From Marinobacter confluentis (GTDB lineage Bacteria; Pseudomonadota; Gammaproteobacteria; Pseudomonadales; Oleiphilaceae): a stretch of 64,000 nt of DNA. The notes below the pieces were generated by a model. That model was not told the origin of the DNA. It searched no databases and saw nothing but the letters and a program-made list of their open reading frames with translations. The stretch spans positions 34,958-98,957 of the forward strand of contig NZ_SRPF01000007.1 in NCBI RefSeq assembly GCF_004785685.1, given 5' to 3'. The position numbers and the translations under genes are program-made. Below are positions 26,986-35,768 of the stretch, piece by piece (positions within the stretch are counted from its first letter, which is position 1; the number at the start of each line of letters is the position of its first letter).

Positions 26986-27618
26986 ATGAAGGTAATCTAC
27001 GGCGGCACCTTTGATCCCATTCACCATGGCCATTTGCGCCTGGCAGTGGAGGTGAAAGAACGCCTTGGAGTCCCTGAAGTTGCTTTGCTGCCCTGCCATA
27101 TACCGCCGCATAGGGAGTCCCCCGGGGCTTCCAGCGAGCGGCGCCTTGAGCTTTTGCGTCTGGCGATCGCTGACGAGCCCGGACTGGTGATTGACGACCG
27201 GGAACTGGGCCGCAACGGCGCCTCCTACACAGCAGACACCCTGCGTCAGATTCGTCAGGAAGTTGGTCCCGCTGAACCCTTGACTATGGTTGTGGGTAGT
27301 GACTCTTTTGCCGGATTTGACCGCTGGCGGGAATGGCAGGTTATTCCTGATCTGGCCCACATCATCGTGGTCATGCGCCCAGGCGCTGAGATCGTTACGG
27401 GAAGCACTCCGGCGGCGCTGATGTCAGCACGTGCAGCAGACTCAGAGAGCGATTTGCACCAGGCACCGAACGGTCGGATACTGGCGCTGGAGTTGCCTCT
27501 TATGGCAATTTCCGCCACGGGGATTCGTGAGCGCATTGCCGATGGTCGCTCTCCCAGGTATCTGACGCCGGATTCGGTATGGCGCAGAATCGCAGAGCTG
27601 GGGCTGTATCGGGCGTGA
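26986..27618 (+). CDS. nadD: Nicotinate-nucleotide adenylyltransferase NadD
   Basis: NadD adenylates nicotinate mononucleotide to deamido-NAD, an essential step of NAD synthesis. The 210-residue protein has the nucleotidyltransferase motif GGTFDPIHHGHLRLA at its start and the C-terminal ISATGIRERIADGRSPRYLTPD (the I-S-x-T-x-I-R signature). VGSDSFAGFDRW also matches. The 6-nt distance to proA indicates one transcript. Confidence 0.96.
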   Translation: MKVIYGGTFDPIHHGHLRLAVEVKERLGVPEVALLPCHIPPHRESPGASSERRLELLRLAIADEPGLVIDDRELGRNGASYTADTLRQIRQEVGPAEPLTMVVGSDSFAGFDRWREWQVIPDLAHIIVVMRPGAEIVTGSTPAALMSARAADSESDLHQAPNGRILALELPLMAISATGIRERIADGRSPRYLTPDSVWRRIAELGLYRA

Positions 27619-27639
27619 CCGGGCAGGAACTTTTAGTGA

Positions 27640-27684
27640 TACAATGCCGTCTCAAAACGATGGTTGATGTGGCCCACCGGGCCA
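27640..27684 (+). promoter_or_regulatory. possible internal promoter and leader hairpin before rsfS
   Basis: TACAAT (27640-27645) is a fair -10 with a poor -35 (TGACCG, 18 nt upstream). Downstream, TGGCCC-ACC-GGGCCA (27670-27684) forms a tight 6-bp hairpin about 22 nt before the rsfS start. The pair could provide extra expression of rsfS and the genes after it. Confidence 0.35.
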
Positions 27685-27706
27685 TTTCATAATTTACAGG
27701 GTGATT

Positions 27707-28057
27707 ATGCAGGCAGAGCAACTGAAAGAACTGGTGGTGAATGCGCTTGAGAACATCAAGGCGCAGGACGTAAGCGTTATCGACGTGAGGGATCGAACCA
27801 GTGTGACGGATTACATGGTGCTGGCCTCGGGAACCTCCAACCGACACGTTAAATCACTGGCAGATTCGGTTGTCTCTGAAGCGAGAGAGCAGGGCGTACG
27901 GGCCGGAAACGTCGAAGGCGCGGGCGTCAGTGACTGGATTCTGGTGGACCTGGGGGACGTAGTCGTGCACCTGATGATGCCTGCCACACGGGAATTCTAT
28001 GACCTTGAACGTCTCTGGCGCGATGCCCCGAACCTGGGTGTGGCAGGAAGCGAATAG
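27707..28057 (+). CDS. rsfS: Ribosomal silencing factor RsfS
   Basis: RsfS binds ribosomal protein uL14 and blocks joining of the subunits in stationary phase. The 116-residue product contains [30 protein letters not shown] and [28 protein letters not shown], which are the family hallmarks. AGGG before the ATG at 27707 sets the start; a GTG two codons earlier is an alternative. rlmH follows 2 nt after the stop. Confidence 0.96.
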   Translation: MQAEQLKELVVNALENIKAQDVSVIDVRDRTSVTDYMVLASGTSNRHVKSLADSVVSEAREQGVRAGNVEGAGVSDWILVDLGDVVVHLMMPATREFYDLERLWRDAPNLGVAGSE

Positions 28058-28059
28058 GT

Positions 28060-28530
28060 ATGCGCCTGAAACTGATCTGTGTCGGGCAGAAAATGCCTGA
28101 TTGGGTCAGCCAGGGTTTCAGTGATTATGCCCGCCGTATGCCGCCAGAGCTTGCGCTTGAACTGACTGAAATTCCCATGGCCCACCGCGGCAAGAATGCG
28201 GACATTGCACGGTTGATGAAACGCGAGGGTGAGGCCATCCTTGCGGCGGTTGGTGCAAAAGACCGTGTGATTGCGCTGGAAGTCGGCGGTCGAAGCTGGT
28301 CAACCGAGAAGCTGGCCAGTCAGCTTGAGGGCTGGCAGCAACACGGCCAGGATATCTGTTTCCTGGTTGGCGGGCCGGATGGGCTGGATGATGCCTGTCG
28401 CCAGAGGGCTGATCAGCTCTGGTCGCTTTCGGACCTGACGCTGCCCCATCCGCTGGTTCGTATCCTCCTCGCCGAACAGCTCTATCGTGCTTGGACAGTC
28501 ACCCGAAACCACCCGTATCACCGGGCCTAG
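28060..28530 (+). CDS. rlmH: 23S rRNA pseudouridine-1915 N3-methyltransferase RlmH
   Basis: RlmH is a SPOUT methyltransferase that methylates pseudouridine 1915 of 23S rRNA in the assembled 70S ribosome. The 156-residue protein has the normal length. FLVGGPDGLDDACRQRAD forms the SAM-binding knot, and LPHPLVRILLAEQLYRAWTVTRNHPYHR is the strongly conserved C-terminus. It is tightly packed between rsfS (2 nt) and mrdA (8 nt). Confidence 0.97.
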   Translation: MRLKLICVGQKMPDWVSQGFSDYARRMPPELALELTEIPMAHRGKNADIARLMKREGEAILAAVGAKDRVIALEVGGRSWSTEKLASQLEGWQQHGQDICFLVGGPDGLDDACRQRADQLWSLSDLTLPHPLVRILLAEQLYRAWTVTRNHPYHRA

Positions 28531-28538
28531 GAAACCTC

Positions 28539-30428
28539 ATGCCCTGGGGCGAATTCAAAGACACTGCGGCTGAAAGGCGTCTGTTCCAGAGACGGGCAAC
28601 GGTTATGCTCGTTCTGGTTCTGGCTCTGTTGGGTATACTGATCGCCCGCATGTACCAGCTGCAAATTGTCGAGCACGACATCTATACCACGCTGTCTGAC
28701 AAGAACCGGGTTCAGGTCCAGTCCGTGGCCCCGCCCCGGGGCCTTGTCTATGATCGCAACGGCGTGCTGCTAGCGGAGAACCGGCCGGTATTCAGTGTCA
28801 CTCTTGTCCCCGAGCGGGTGGGCAAAATGGAGGATGCGTTGGCCAAGTTGTCCGGCCTGATTGAAGTCTCGGACGAAGATATGGAGCGTTTCCAGCGAAG
28901 GCTGCAGGAACGCCGCCGACCTTTCCAGGCATTGCCACTGAGATACGACCTGAATGAGCAGGAAATTGCCCGGCTGGCAGTGCACCGGCACGAACTTCCC
29001 GGAGTAGAAGTCGCCGCTGAACTGGTTCGATACTATCCACACAGTGAACTGACCGCCCACGCTCTTGGCTATGTTGGCCGCATCAATCGCCAGGAACTGC
29101 AACGGATCGACCCGGTCAATTACGCCGGTACCAACTACATCGGTAAATCCGGCGTCGAACGTTTTTATGAAGAACTGTTGCACGGCCAGGTCGGCTATCA
29201 ACACGTTGAAACCAACGCTCGTGGGCGGACCCTGCGAGTACTTGAACGCCAGAATCCGGTGCCCGGTGAAGACATTGAGCTTCATATGGACCTGCGGATG
29301 CAGAAGCTGGCGCATGAGCTGCTGGACGGCAGGCGCGGTGCGGTCATTGCCATAGAACCCTCGACCGGCGGTATTCTGGCTCTGGCTAGCGTGCCCGGGT
29401 TCGACGCTAATCTATTTGTTACCGGGATAGGCGCAGAAGCCTATGGCGAACTCCGGGACAGTCTGGACAAGCCGCTGTTCAACCGTGCTCTGCGTGGGCA
29501 ATACCCGCCAGGCTCAACCCTCAAGCCCATGCTGGCGGTGGCCGGCCTGGATAGCGAGGCGACAACGCGGGACAAAACCATCTGGGATCCGGGCTATTTC
29601 CAGCTAAAATCCGGTGGTCGTCGCTGGCGTGACTGGAAACGTAGCGGTCACGGCTGGGTGGATCTCAAGGATTCTGTGGCTCAGTCGTGCGACATCTATT
29701 TTTACGAGATGGCAATCGACATGGGGGTGGATACCATTCATCAATACCTGTCCCAGTTCGGTTTCGGTGAGGATGCCACTCTGGACGTGTCCGGTGCCCT
29801 GAGTGGGCTTCTGCCATCCCGTGACTGGAAACGTGCGGTTTACAACGAGCCCTGGTATCCGGGTGACTCTGTCAACCTGGGCATTGGCCAGGGTTTCATG
29901 TTGGCCACACCCTTGCAGCTGGCAACCGCAACGTCGGTACTGGCGAACCGTGGCTCCTGGGCTGAACCCCGGCTTCTGAAAGGAGTCAGTGGTGACCGCT
30001 CTGTCGAAGATGTGCTGCCCCAGGCAACCCATCAGTCCATTGAACTGAAAGACCCGGATACCTGGGAATTTGCTGTTGAAGCCATGGCTGAAGTGATGCA
30101 CGGTGCCAAGGGGACGGCGAGAAGCGCCGGCCGCGGTGCGCCATACCGTATGGCTGGCAAGACCGGTACTGCGCAGGTTTTCAGCCTGGCGGAAGACGAA
30201 GAGTATGATGAGGAAGAGGTTCGTGAGCGTCTTCGTGACCACGCACTTTTTGTCGGGTTTGCCCCGGTAGATAACCCTCAGATCGCCGTTGCCGTCATCG
30301 TCGAAAACGGTGGTAGTGGAAGTGGCACCGCCGCCCCCGTGGCGCGGGCCATGTTCGATGCCTGGCTCCTGGAATACTCGGACAAAACCGGATCTGTCGT
30401 AGCCGCCGGAACAGGAGCGGAGAACTGA
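28539..30428 (+). CDS. mrdA: Penicillin-binding protein 2 (elongation transpeptidase)
   Basis: PBP2 is the transpeptidase of the Rod elongation complex, working with RodA. A single N-terminal membrane anchor (about residues 22-40) precedes PPRGLVYDRNGVLLAEN (pedestal domain). The transpeptidase domain has the active-site Ser in PPGSTLKP (about Ser326, Lys329), SCDIYFYE as the SxD motif and KTGTAQVF as the KTG box. The frame reaches back to a TTG at 28491 inside rlmH. I chose the ATG at 28539, preceded by AGGA, giving 629 residues. The stop overlaps the rodA start (TGATG). Confidence 0.97.
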   Translation: MPWGEFKDTAAERRLFQRRATVMLVLVLALLGILIARMYQLQIVEHDIYTTLSDKNRVQVQSVAPPRGLVYDRNGVLLAENRPVFSVTLVPERVGKMEDALAKLSGLIEVSDEDMERFQRRLQERRRPFQALPLRYDLNEQEIARLAVHRHELPGVEVAAELVRYYPHSELTAHALGYVGRINRQELQRIDPVNYAGTNYIGKSGVERFYEELLHGQVGYQHVETNARGRTLRVLERQNPVPGEDIELHMDLRMQKLAHELLDGRRGAVIAIEPSTGGILALASVPGFDANLFVTGIGAEAYGELRDSLDKPLFNRALRGQYPPGSTLKPMLAVAGLDSEATTRDKTIWDPGYFQLKSGGRRWRDWKRSGHGWVDLKDSVAQSCDIYFYEMAIDMGVDTIHQYLSQFGFGEDATLDVSGALSGLLPSRDWKRAVYNEPWYPGDSVNLGIGQGFMLATPLQLATATSVLANRGSWAEPRLLKGVSGDRSVEDVLPQATHQSIELKDPDTWEFAVEAMAEVMHGAKGTARSAGRGAPYRMAGKTGTAQVFSLAEDEEYDEEEVRERLRDHALFVGFAPVDNPQIAVAVIVENGGSGSGTAAPVARAMFDAWLLEYSDKTGSVVAAGTGAEN

Positions 30429-31573
30429 TGGCCATCGGCAGGATATTTGATCAGTCTGAAAACGAATCCCTGGGCGGCCCGGGAAGAAACTTCTGGTCAG
30501 TACTGCATATCGATCCAATTCTGCTGCTTCTGCTGCTTGTGTTGATCGCGGCAGGCCTTTTCGTACTGTTCAGTGGTGCTGACCGAAACATGGCGGTCGT
30601 GGAGGCGCAGGGCATTCGCATGGGTGTCGCGCTGGTGGTGATGCTGGTTTTCGCCCAGCTTGATCCTTCGGTATTCAGGCGCTGGGCGCCCTGGCTGTAT
30701 CTTGCGGGTGTGATGGGGCTGATAGCCGTGCTGCTGTTTGGCGTGGGTGCCAAGGGTGCCCAGCGCTGGCTGGCGATCCCCGGGCTGCCACGCTTCCAGC
30801 CTTCGGAACTGATGAAACTGGTGGTACCGATGATGGCCGCCTGGTACCTGTCGCGCCGCTTTCTGCCTCCTCGCCTGCGATACGTGGCCGTATCCTTCCT
30901 GATTGTCATCCTGCCCATGGCCATGATCATTCTTCAGCCGGATCTGGGCACCTCCTTGCTGGTAGGCGCTGCCGGTATCTTCGTGATTTTTTTCGCGGGC
31001 ATGAGCTGGAAACTGATCGGCGCCTTTTTTGGCCTTGTGTCGGTGTCAGCACCGCTGATGTGGTTCTTCGTGATGCGGGATTACCAGAAGCAGCGTGTAC
31101 TGACACTGCTTGACCCCCAGAGCGACCCCCTGGGCGCTGGCTGGAATATTATCCAGTCAAAAACCGCCATAGGTTCGGGTGGGGTCGACGGCAAGGGCTG
31201 GCTTCAGGGCACCCAGTCCCATCTGGAATTCCTGCCGGAAAGCCACACAGACTTTATCGTCGCAGTGCTGGCAGAGGAATTCGGTTTTGTGGGTATGGTC
31301 TCCCTGCTGGTGCTGTATCTGCTTATTATTCTGCGGTGCCTGTACATTTCGGCCATGGCCCAGGACTCGTTCAGCCGTTTGCTGGCGGGGGCGCTGACCA
31401 TGACCTTCTTCATCTACATTTTTGTCAACGTCGGTATGGTCAGTGGCCTGCTGCCGGTGGTGGGTGTGCCGCTGCCGTTGATCAGCTACGGCGGCACTTC
31501 CAGCGTCACCCTGATGGCCGCCTTCGGGGTTCTGATGTCCATTCACACCCACAGGCGGATGATCAGCGCCTGA
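30428..31573 (+). CDS. mrdB: Rod shape peptidoglycan glycosyltransferase RodA
   Basis: RodA is the SEDS glycosyltransferase that polymerises lipid II in the Rod complex. The 381-residue protein has about ten membrane segments. Conserved motifs include GAKGAQRWLAIPGLPRFQPSE, LQPDLGTSLLVGAAG and ESHTDFIVAVLAEEFGFVG, with GVPLPLISYGGTSS near the end, all typical of SEDS proteins. Its start overlaps the mrdA stop, so the two partners are translated as a coupled pair. Elongasome function is inferred from the family and neighbours. Confidence 0.97.
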   Translation: MAIGRIFDQSENESLGGPGRNFWSVLHIDPILLLLLLVLIAAGLFVLFSGADRNMAVVEAQGIRMGVALVVMLVFAQLDPSVFRRWAPWLYLAGVMGLIAVLLFGVGAKGAQRWLAIPGLPRFQPSELMKLVVPMMAAWYLSRRFLPPRLRYVAVSFLIVILPMAMIILQPDLGTSLLVGAAGIFVIFFAGMSWKLIGAFFGLVSVSAPLMWFFVMRDYQKQRVLTLLDPQSDPLGAGWNIIQSKTAIGSGGVDGKGWLQGTQSHLEFLPESHTDFIVAVLAEEFGFVGMVSLLVLYLLIILRCLYISAMAQDSFSRLLAGALTMTFFIYIFVNVGMVSGLLPVVGVPLPLISYGGTSSVTLMAAFGVLMSIHTHRRMISA

Positions 31574-31597
31574 GCCTGTATTTCAAAAGGAGTTTCC

Positions 31598-32608
31598 GTG
31601 GGAAAGTTACTGAAAGCCTGGAGTCTTTGTCTTTGTGGCCTGACATTGCCGGCCATAGCCGGGGCCGCGGATTATCAGGCATCGCCCGAGGGCCAGGCTT
31701 TTATCAGAACAATGGTTGAAGATTATGGATTTGAGGCTGGCCGGGTAGAGCGTCTGCTGAGCGACGCCCAGCGCAAGCAGGCCATTCTGGATTCGATCAG
31801 CCGCCCCGCCGAGAAGACCATGGAATGGCACAGTTACCGGAAGATTTTTATCCGCCCGGAGCGGATTGCCCAGGGCCAGGAATTCATGGCCAGCCATGCC
31901 GATGCTCTGGCCCGGGCAGAGCAGGAGTATGGGGTACCGCCGGAGATCATTGCCGCGATTATTGGCGTGGAAACCTGGTACGGGCGTTATCTTGGCAATT
32001 ACCGGGTTCTGGATGCCCTGGCAACGCTGGCGTTTGATTACCCGCCGCGCAGCCGGTTTTTTCGCAGCGAGCTGGAGCAGTTCCTGCTGATGACCCGTGA
32101 GCAGGGCCTGGACCCCCTGGCGCTGAAAGGCTCCTACGCCGGTGCCATGGGTTACGGCCAGTTCATATCCAGCAGTTACCGCCATTACGCGGTGGATTTT
32201 GATCAGGACGGCGTTGCCGACATCCTGACCAATCCCGTCGACGCTATTGGCAGCGTTGCCAATTATTTCAGCGAGCATCACTGGCGAGCCGGGGAGCCTG
32301 TTGCTGACCGGTTGAGTCAGGACTTGCCAGCGGATTCGCGATTGCTGACCAGCGGACTCAAACCCAGCCTGAACGTTGCCGATTACCGTAAGGCCGGGTT
32401 ACCGGTGCCCGACTCGGTCAGTGATGCGCTGCCAGCAAGAGCCCTGCGCCTGAAAGCCGAGAGCAATCATGAAGTTTGGCTCACATACCGTAACTTTTAC
32501 GTGATAACCCGCTACAATCACAGTCACTTGTACGCGATGGCGGTCCATCAGCTTTCAGAGGCGTTGAAAGCGGGTGGCGAACGTGATGAACAGCAGACAG
32601 ACGGGTAG
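31598..32608 (+). CDS. mltB: Lytic murein transglycosylase B (MltB/SltB1 type)
   Basis: This enzyme cleaves glycan strands to 1,6-anhydromuropeptides in the periplasm. The signal peptide ends near IAGA (residue about 24). I see no convincing lipobox, so it is probably soluble like Pseudomonas SltB1 rather than membrane-anchored like E. coli MltB. The catalytic Glu is in IIGVETWYGRYLGNYRVLDAL, and GSYAGAMGYGQFISSSYRHYAVDFD is the other family block. AAAAGGAG precedes the GTG at 31598. It sits between rodA and rlpA in the conserved order. Confidence 0.94.
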   Translation: MGKLLKAWSLCLCGLTLPAIAGAADYQASPEGQAFIRTMVEDYGFEAGRVERLLSDAQRKQAILDSISRPAEKTMEWHSYRKIFIRPERIAQGQEFMASHADALARAEQEYGVPPEIIAAIIGVETWYGRYLGNYRVLDALATLAFDYPPRSRFFRSELEQFLLMTREQGLDPLALKGSYAGAMGYGQFISSSYRHYAVDFDQDGVADILTNPVDAIGSVANYFSEHHWRAGEPVADRLSQDLPADSRLLTSGLKPSLNVADYRKAGLPVPDSVSDALPARALRLKAESNHEVWLTYRNFYVITRYNHSHLYAMAVHQLSEALKAGGERDEQQTDG

Positions 32609-32614
32609 TTATTC

Positions 32615-33475
32615 GTGAACAGAATGGTCTTCTCAGCGGTCCTGGTGGCTGCGCTGCTATTATCCGGGTGCGGTACGTCACCCCCTGATCATTCGTCCCG
32701 TTACACCATTGATCAGGATCGTGCCCCTGAGGGCAACTTCGATGTTTCCGGCCTGGCAGACGCCACGCCCCGTTATGAGCCGCCACGGTCCGCCGGCAAC
32801 ATGTCGACCTATACGGTCTGGGGCAAGTCCTACAACGTGCTTGGCTCCAATGAGAACTACGTGAAACGGGGCACCGCCAGCTGGTATGGTGAAAAGTTCC
32901 ACGGCCACAAGACGTCCAACGGTGAAACCTTCGACATGTACGCTATGTCGGCGGCCCACAAGAGTCTGCGAATCCCGAGCTATGCCAGGGTGACCAACCT
33001 TGATAACGGCCGATCGGTGGTTGTGCGAGTGAACGACCGCGGGCCCTTTCATGGCGACCGGCTGATTGACCTGTCCTATGCGGCCGCGAAAAAACTGGGT
33101 TACCTCGGCAGCGGAACCGCCCGGGTCGAGGTGGCGGCGATTACCGTCAGGCCGGATGGCTCCATGACCCTGGCCGGCCGGCCCTTCGGTGAGCAGCCAA
33201 GTCCCGTATCTGGCGGCGAATCGGCGGGCGAAAACCGGGCGCTGTTTGTCCAGCTTGGCTCTTTCAGTCAGCGTCATCCTGCACAGACCCTGCTTGATCG
33301 GGCCAGAAGGCTTGTGGAAGCCCCCATGCGTGTGAGAGAAGTTGTCACTGCTTCGGGCCGGTTTCATCGTGTTCAGGCCGGGCCATTCAACAGCGAGGGC
33401 GAAGCTCTCGAGGCACAGACATCGTTACAGGCTCAGGGATTTGATGATTCGATTCTGCTGACCGACAACCGATAA
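32615..33475 (+). CDS. rlpA: RlpA septal-ring lipoprotein (DPBB and SPOR domains)
   Basis: RlpA is an outer-membrane lipoprotein that, in Pseudomonas, is a transglycosylase acting on denuded glycan. The lipobox LLSGC places the acylated Cys at residue 19. The double-psi beta-barrel spans about 85-175 (GTASWYGEKFHGHKTSNGE, VRVNDRGPFHGDRLIDLSYAAA). A SPOR domain occupies roughly 205-286 (LFVQLGSFSQRHPAQTLLDR). The GTG at 32615 is 6 nt after mltB; the ATG at 32624 is an alternative. In the SPOR domain the residues expected to bind denuded peptidoglycan look conserved. Confidence 0.95.
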   Translation: MNRMVFSAVLVAALLLSGCGTSPPDHSSRYTIDQDRAPEGNFDVSGLADATPRYEPPRSAGNMSTYTVWGKSYNVLGSNENYVKRGTASWYGEKFHGHKTSNGETFDMYAMSAAHKSLRIPSYARVTNLDNGRSVVVRVNDRGPFHGDRLIDLSYAAAKKLGYLGSGTARVEVAAITVRPDGSMTLAGRPFGEQPSPVSGGESAGENRALFVQLGSFSQRHPAQTLLDRARRLVEAPMRVREVVTASGRFHRVQAGPFNSEGEALEAQTSLQAQGFDDSILLTDNR

Positions 33476-33505
33476 ACCGACACTCACTTAATACTGAACG
33501 GACCC

Positions 33506-34708
33506 ATGGCATCTACCAACATGTTTTCTATCATGCTTTCCAGACTTTTCTTCGGACCTCTTTGCGCCATTGTCGCTTTTCTGGCTCTGACAGCGCTGCC
33601 AGTGGCAACAGCCTCTGCCCAATCGGTGCTGATTCCCTCACCACCACAGATAGCGGGCAGTTCCTACGTGCTGATGGATCCGCTTTCCGGTCGGGTGATC
33701 ATGGAAGACAACAGCCATGAGCGTTTACCGCCGGCCAGCCTGACCAAGATGATGACAGCCTATATTGTCGAGCGTGAGCTGGATGAAGGCCGGATCTCCA
33801 TGTCCGATATGGTGCCCATCAGCGTAAACGCGTGGCGCACGGAAGGTTCCAGAACCTTTGTCCAGGAGGGGACCGAGGTCTCCGTTGAGGACCTTCTGCG
33901 GGGCGTGATCATCCAATCCGGCAATGATGCTTCCGTGGCGCTTGCCGAGTTCGTGGCAGGCAGCGAAGGCGCCTTTGTGGACATCATGAACCAGCAGGCT
34001 GAACTATTGGGAATGAATGAAACCAGCTTTGCCAACGCCACTGGCTTGCCGGCGCCGGATCACTTCTCTACTGCGAGGGATCTGGCGCTGTTGGCCCGGG
34101 CAATCATCAATGACTATCCGGAAAACTACCCGCTCTACGCGGAGAAACATTTTACGTACAACAACATTCGCCAGCCAAACCGGAACAGTCTGCTGTGGCG
34201 GGACGACAGCGTTGATGGCCTGAAAACCGGGCATACCGAAGAAGCCGGCTATTGCCTGGTGGCGTCGGCCAAACGCAACGACACCCGCCTGATCGCGGTG
34301 GTTATGGGGGCCAGCAGCACGGCTGCCCGGGCCCAGGAAGTCCAGAAAATGCTGAACTACGGTTTCCGCTACTACCAGACCGAGCGCCTTTTCAGTAACG
34401 GCCAGGAGCTTCTGGAAGCCAAGGTCTGGGGCGGCCAGAGCGACCAGCTTTCGGTGGGTATTCTTGAAGATGTTCACGTGACCATCCCGAGAGGGTCCCG
34501 AGACTCGCTGGAATCGGTCATTGAACTGGATACCGTGATCAAGGCACCGGTGTCGGTTGGCGATGAGCTTGGCCGAGTCAAAGTCACCCTTGACGGTGAG
34601 ACCGTGGTTGACCAGCCGGTATTGGCACTCAGCGACGTGCCCGAAGGTGGATTTTTCAAGCGCATCTGGGATGCCATCAAGCTTTTCTTTGTACAACTGT
34701 TTGAGTAG
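33506..34708 (+). CDS. dacA: D-alanyl-D-alanine carboxypeptidase (PBP5/6 family)
   Basis: This enzyme removes the terminal D-Ala from stem peptides and limits cross-linking. The signal peptide ends near ASAQ (about residue 38). The active-site motifs are SLTK (78-81), SGN (138-140) and KTG (240-242). The C-terminal PBP5-associated beta domain follows, and the last ~18 residues (FFKRIWDAIKLFFVQLFE) form an amphipathic helix for attachment to the inner membrane. Length is 400. The first ATG at 33506 was used; an internal ATG at 33521 would shorten the signal peptide. It follows rlpA by 30 nt. Confidence 0.95.
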   Translation: MASTNMFSIMLSRLFFGPLCAIVAFLALTALPVATASAQSVLIPSPPQIAGSSYVLMDPLSGRVIMEDNSHERLPPASLTKMMTAYIVERELDEGRISMSDMVPISVNAWRTEGSRTFVQEGTEVSVEDLLRGVIIQSGNDASVALAEFVAGSEGAFVDIMNQQAELLGMNETSFANATGLPAPDHFSTARDLALLARAIINDYPENYPLYAEKHFTYNNIRQPNRNSLLWRDDSVDGLKTGHTEEAGYCLVASAKRNDTRLIAVVMGASSTAARAQEVQKMLNYGFRYYQTERLFSNGQELLEAKVWGGQSDQLSVGILEDVHVTIPRGSRDSLESVIELDTVIKAPVSVGDELGRVKVTLDGETVVDQPVLALSDVPEGGFFKRIWDAIKLFFVQLFE

Positions 34709-34729
34709 CCGTTGTGGGAGTCAGATTCA

Positions 34730-34999
34730 ATGAGTGATCCGAAAGCGCCGAAAATTGAATTTCCCTGCGATTACCTGATCAAGGTAATTGGGGATTCAGC
34801 GCCCGATTTTGTCGAGTTCGTTGTTTCCGTAGTGGAAGGCCACGCCCCCGGTGTCGATGAAAACAAAGTGACCGTGAAAGACAGCAGTGGCGGACGTTTT
34901 GCCTCTGTAAATCTGACCATCTGGTGTACCGGCGAGCCACAGCTCAAGGCACTATTTGCCGATCTGAAGGCCAGCGGCCGCGTTCACATGGTGCTCTGA
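34730..34999 (+). CDS. DUF493 (YbeD) family protein
   Basis: An 89-residue protein of the YbeD family, with [28 protein letters not shown] and the late [15 protein letters not shown]. YbeD resembles the regulatory ACT-like fold and its role is not firmly known. The gene lies between dacA and lipB in many gammaproteobacteria. GGGAG lies before the ATG at 34730, which I prefer over a GTG at 34712. lipB follows 4 nt after the stop, so this small protein is made from the same message as lipB. Confidence 0.92.
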   Translation: MSDPKAPKIEFPCDYLIKVIGDSAPDFVEFVVSVVEGHAPGVDENKVTVKDSSGGRFASVNLTIWCTGEPQLKALFADLKASGRVHMVL

Positions 35000-35003
35000 C
35001 CGG

Positions 35004-35642
35004 ATGGCGGACCTGATCATCCGTGCTCTGGGCACGCAGCCCTATCCCGAAACCTGGGAGGCGATGAAAGCATTTACCGCTGACCGCGGGCCGACAACCA
35101 CGGATGAGCTCTGGTTTCTGGAGCACCCGCGGGTGTATACCCAGGGCCAGGCTGGCAAAGCCGAACATATTCTGGCTCCGGGAGACATACCGGTGATTCA
35201 GGTAGACCGGGGCGGCCAGGTGACCTATCACGGGCCCGGGCAACTGGTGGTTTATCTGTTGCTGGATCTGACGCGCAGGAAAATGGGTGTCCGTGACCTG
35301 GTAACAGCTATTGAACAGGCTATCGTGCAATGTCTTGCCGGCGTTGGGATCGAGGCCGCGCCCCGTTCAGACGCCCCGGGCGTTTATGTGAATGGGGCAA
35401 AGATTGCCTCCCTCGGCCTGCGGGTCAGGCGGGGTTGCAGCTTTCACGGGCTGGCACTGAATGTGGATATGGATATGGAGCCTTTTGCCCGTATTAACCC
35501 CTGCGGCTACGCGGATATGCCCATGTGCCAGGTGAGGGATTATGTTCCCGACGTTGATCTGGCTGATATCAGTGCCATGTTGACCAGTTCCCTGCAGACA
35601 GGGCTTGGCGCTCAGGCCGTGTCGCGGGTCGCTGGCTGGTAA
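35004..35642 (+). CDS. lipB: Octanoyl-[ACP]:protein N-octanoyltransferase LipB
   Basis: LipB moves octanoyl groups from acyl carrier protein to lipoyl domains, the first step of lipoate synthesis. The 212-residue protein has [40 protein letters not shown] and NPCGY, which contain the conserved His, Lys and Cys. In enterobacteria and Pseudomonas lipA lies next to lipB. Here lipA is about 23 kb away on the other strand, and an ABC1 kinase gene takes the next position. Confidence 0.96.
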   Translation: MADLIIRALGTQPYPETWEAMKAFTADRGPTTTDELWFLEHPRVYTQGQAGKAEHILAPGDIPVIQVDRGGQVTYHGPGQLVVYLLLDLTRRKMGVRDLVTAIEQAIVQCLAGVGIEAAPRSDAPGVYVNGAKIASLGLRVRRGCSFHGLALNVDMDMEPFARINPCGYADMPMCQVRDYVPDVDLADISAMLTSSLQTGLGAQAVSRVAGW

Positions 35643-35712
35643 ATGCTCGGCATTGTGAGACCTGCCATCCCCGAGGTAACGCATCGGTAAGGTCGTAGCC
35701 TGGTTTGATCCG

Positions 35713-35740
35713 TATAATGAGCTAGCGGGGTCAGACCCCG
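35713..35740 (+). promoter_or_regulatory. -10 box and REP-like hairpin before the ABC1 kinase gene
   Basis: TATAAT (35713-35718) is a perfect -10, with no clear -35. Eight nucleotides later, CGGGGT-CAG-ACCCCG (35726-35740) forms a perfect 6-bp hairpin with a 3-nt loop in the leader. Hairpins of this GGGGTCAGACCCC type recur in gammaproteobacterial intergenic regions (from memory). It could be a REP-like unit or an operator close to the transcription start. Confidence 0.45.
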
Positions 35741-35768
35741 AAATTCGTCAGGCCCGAACAGGATTCAG

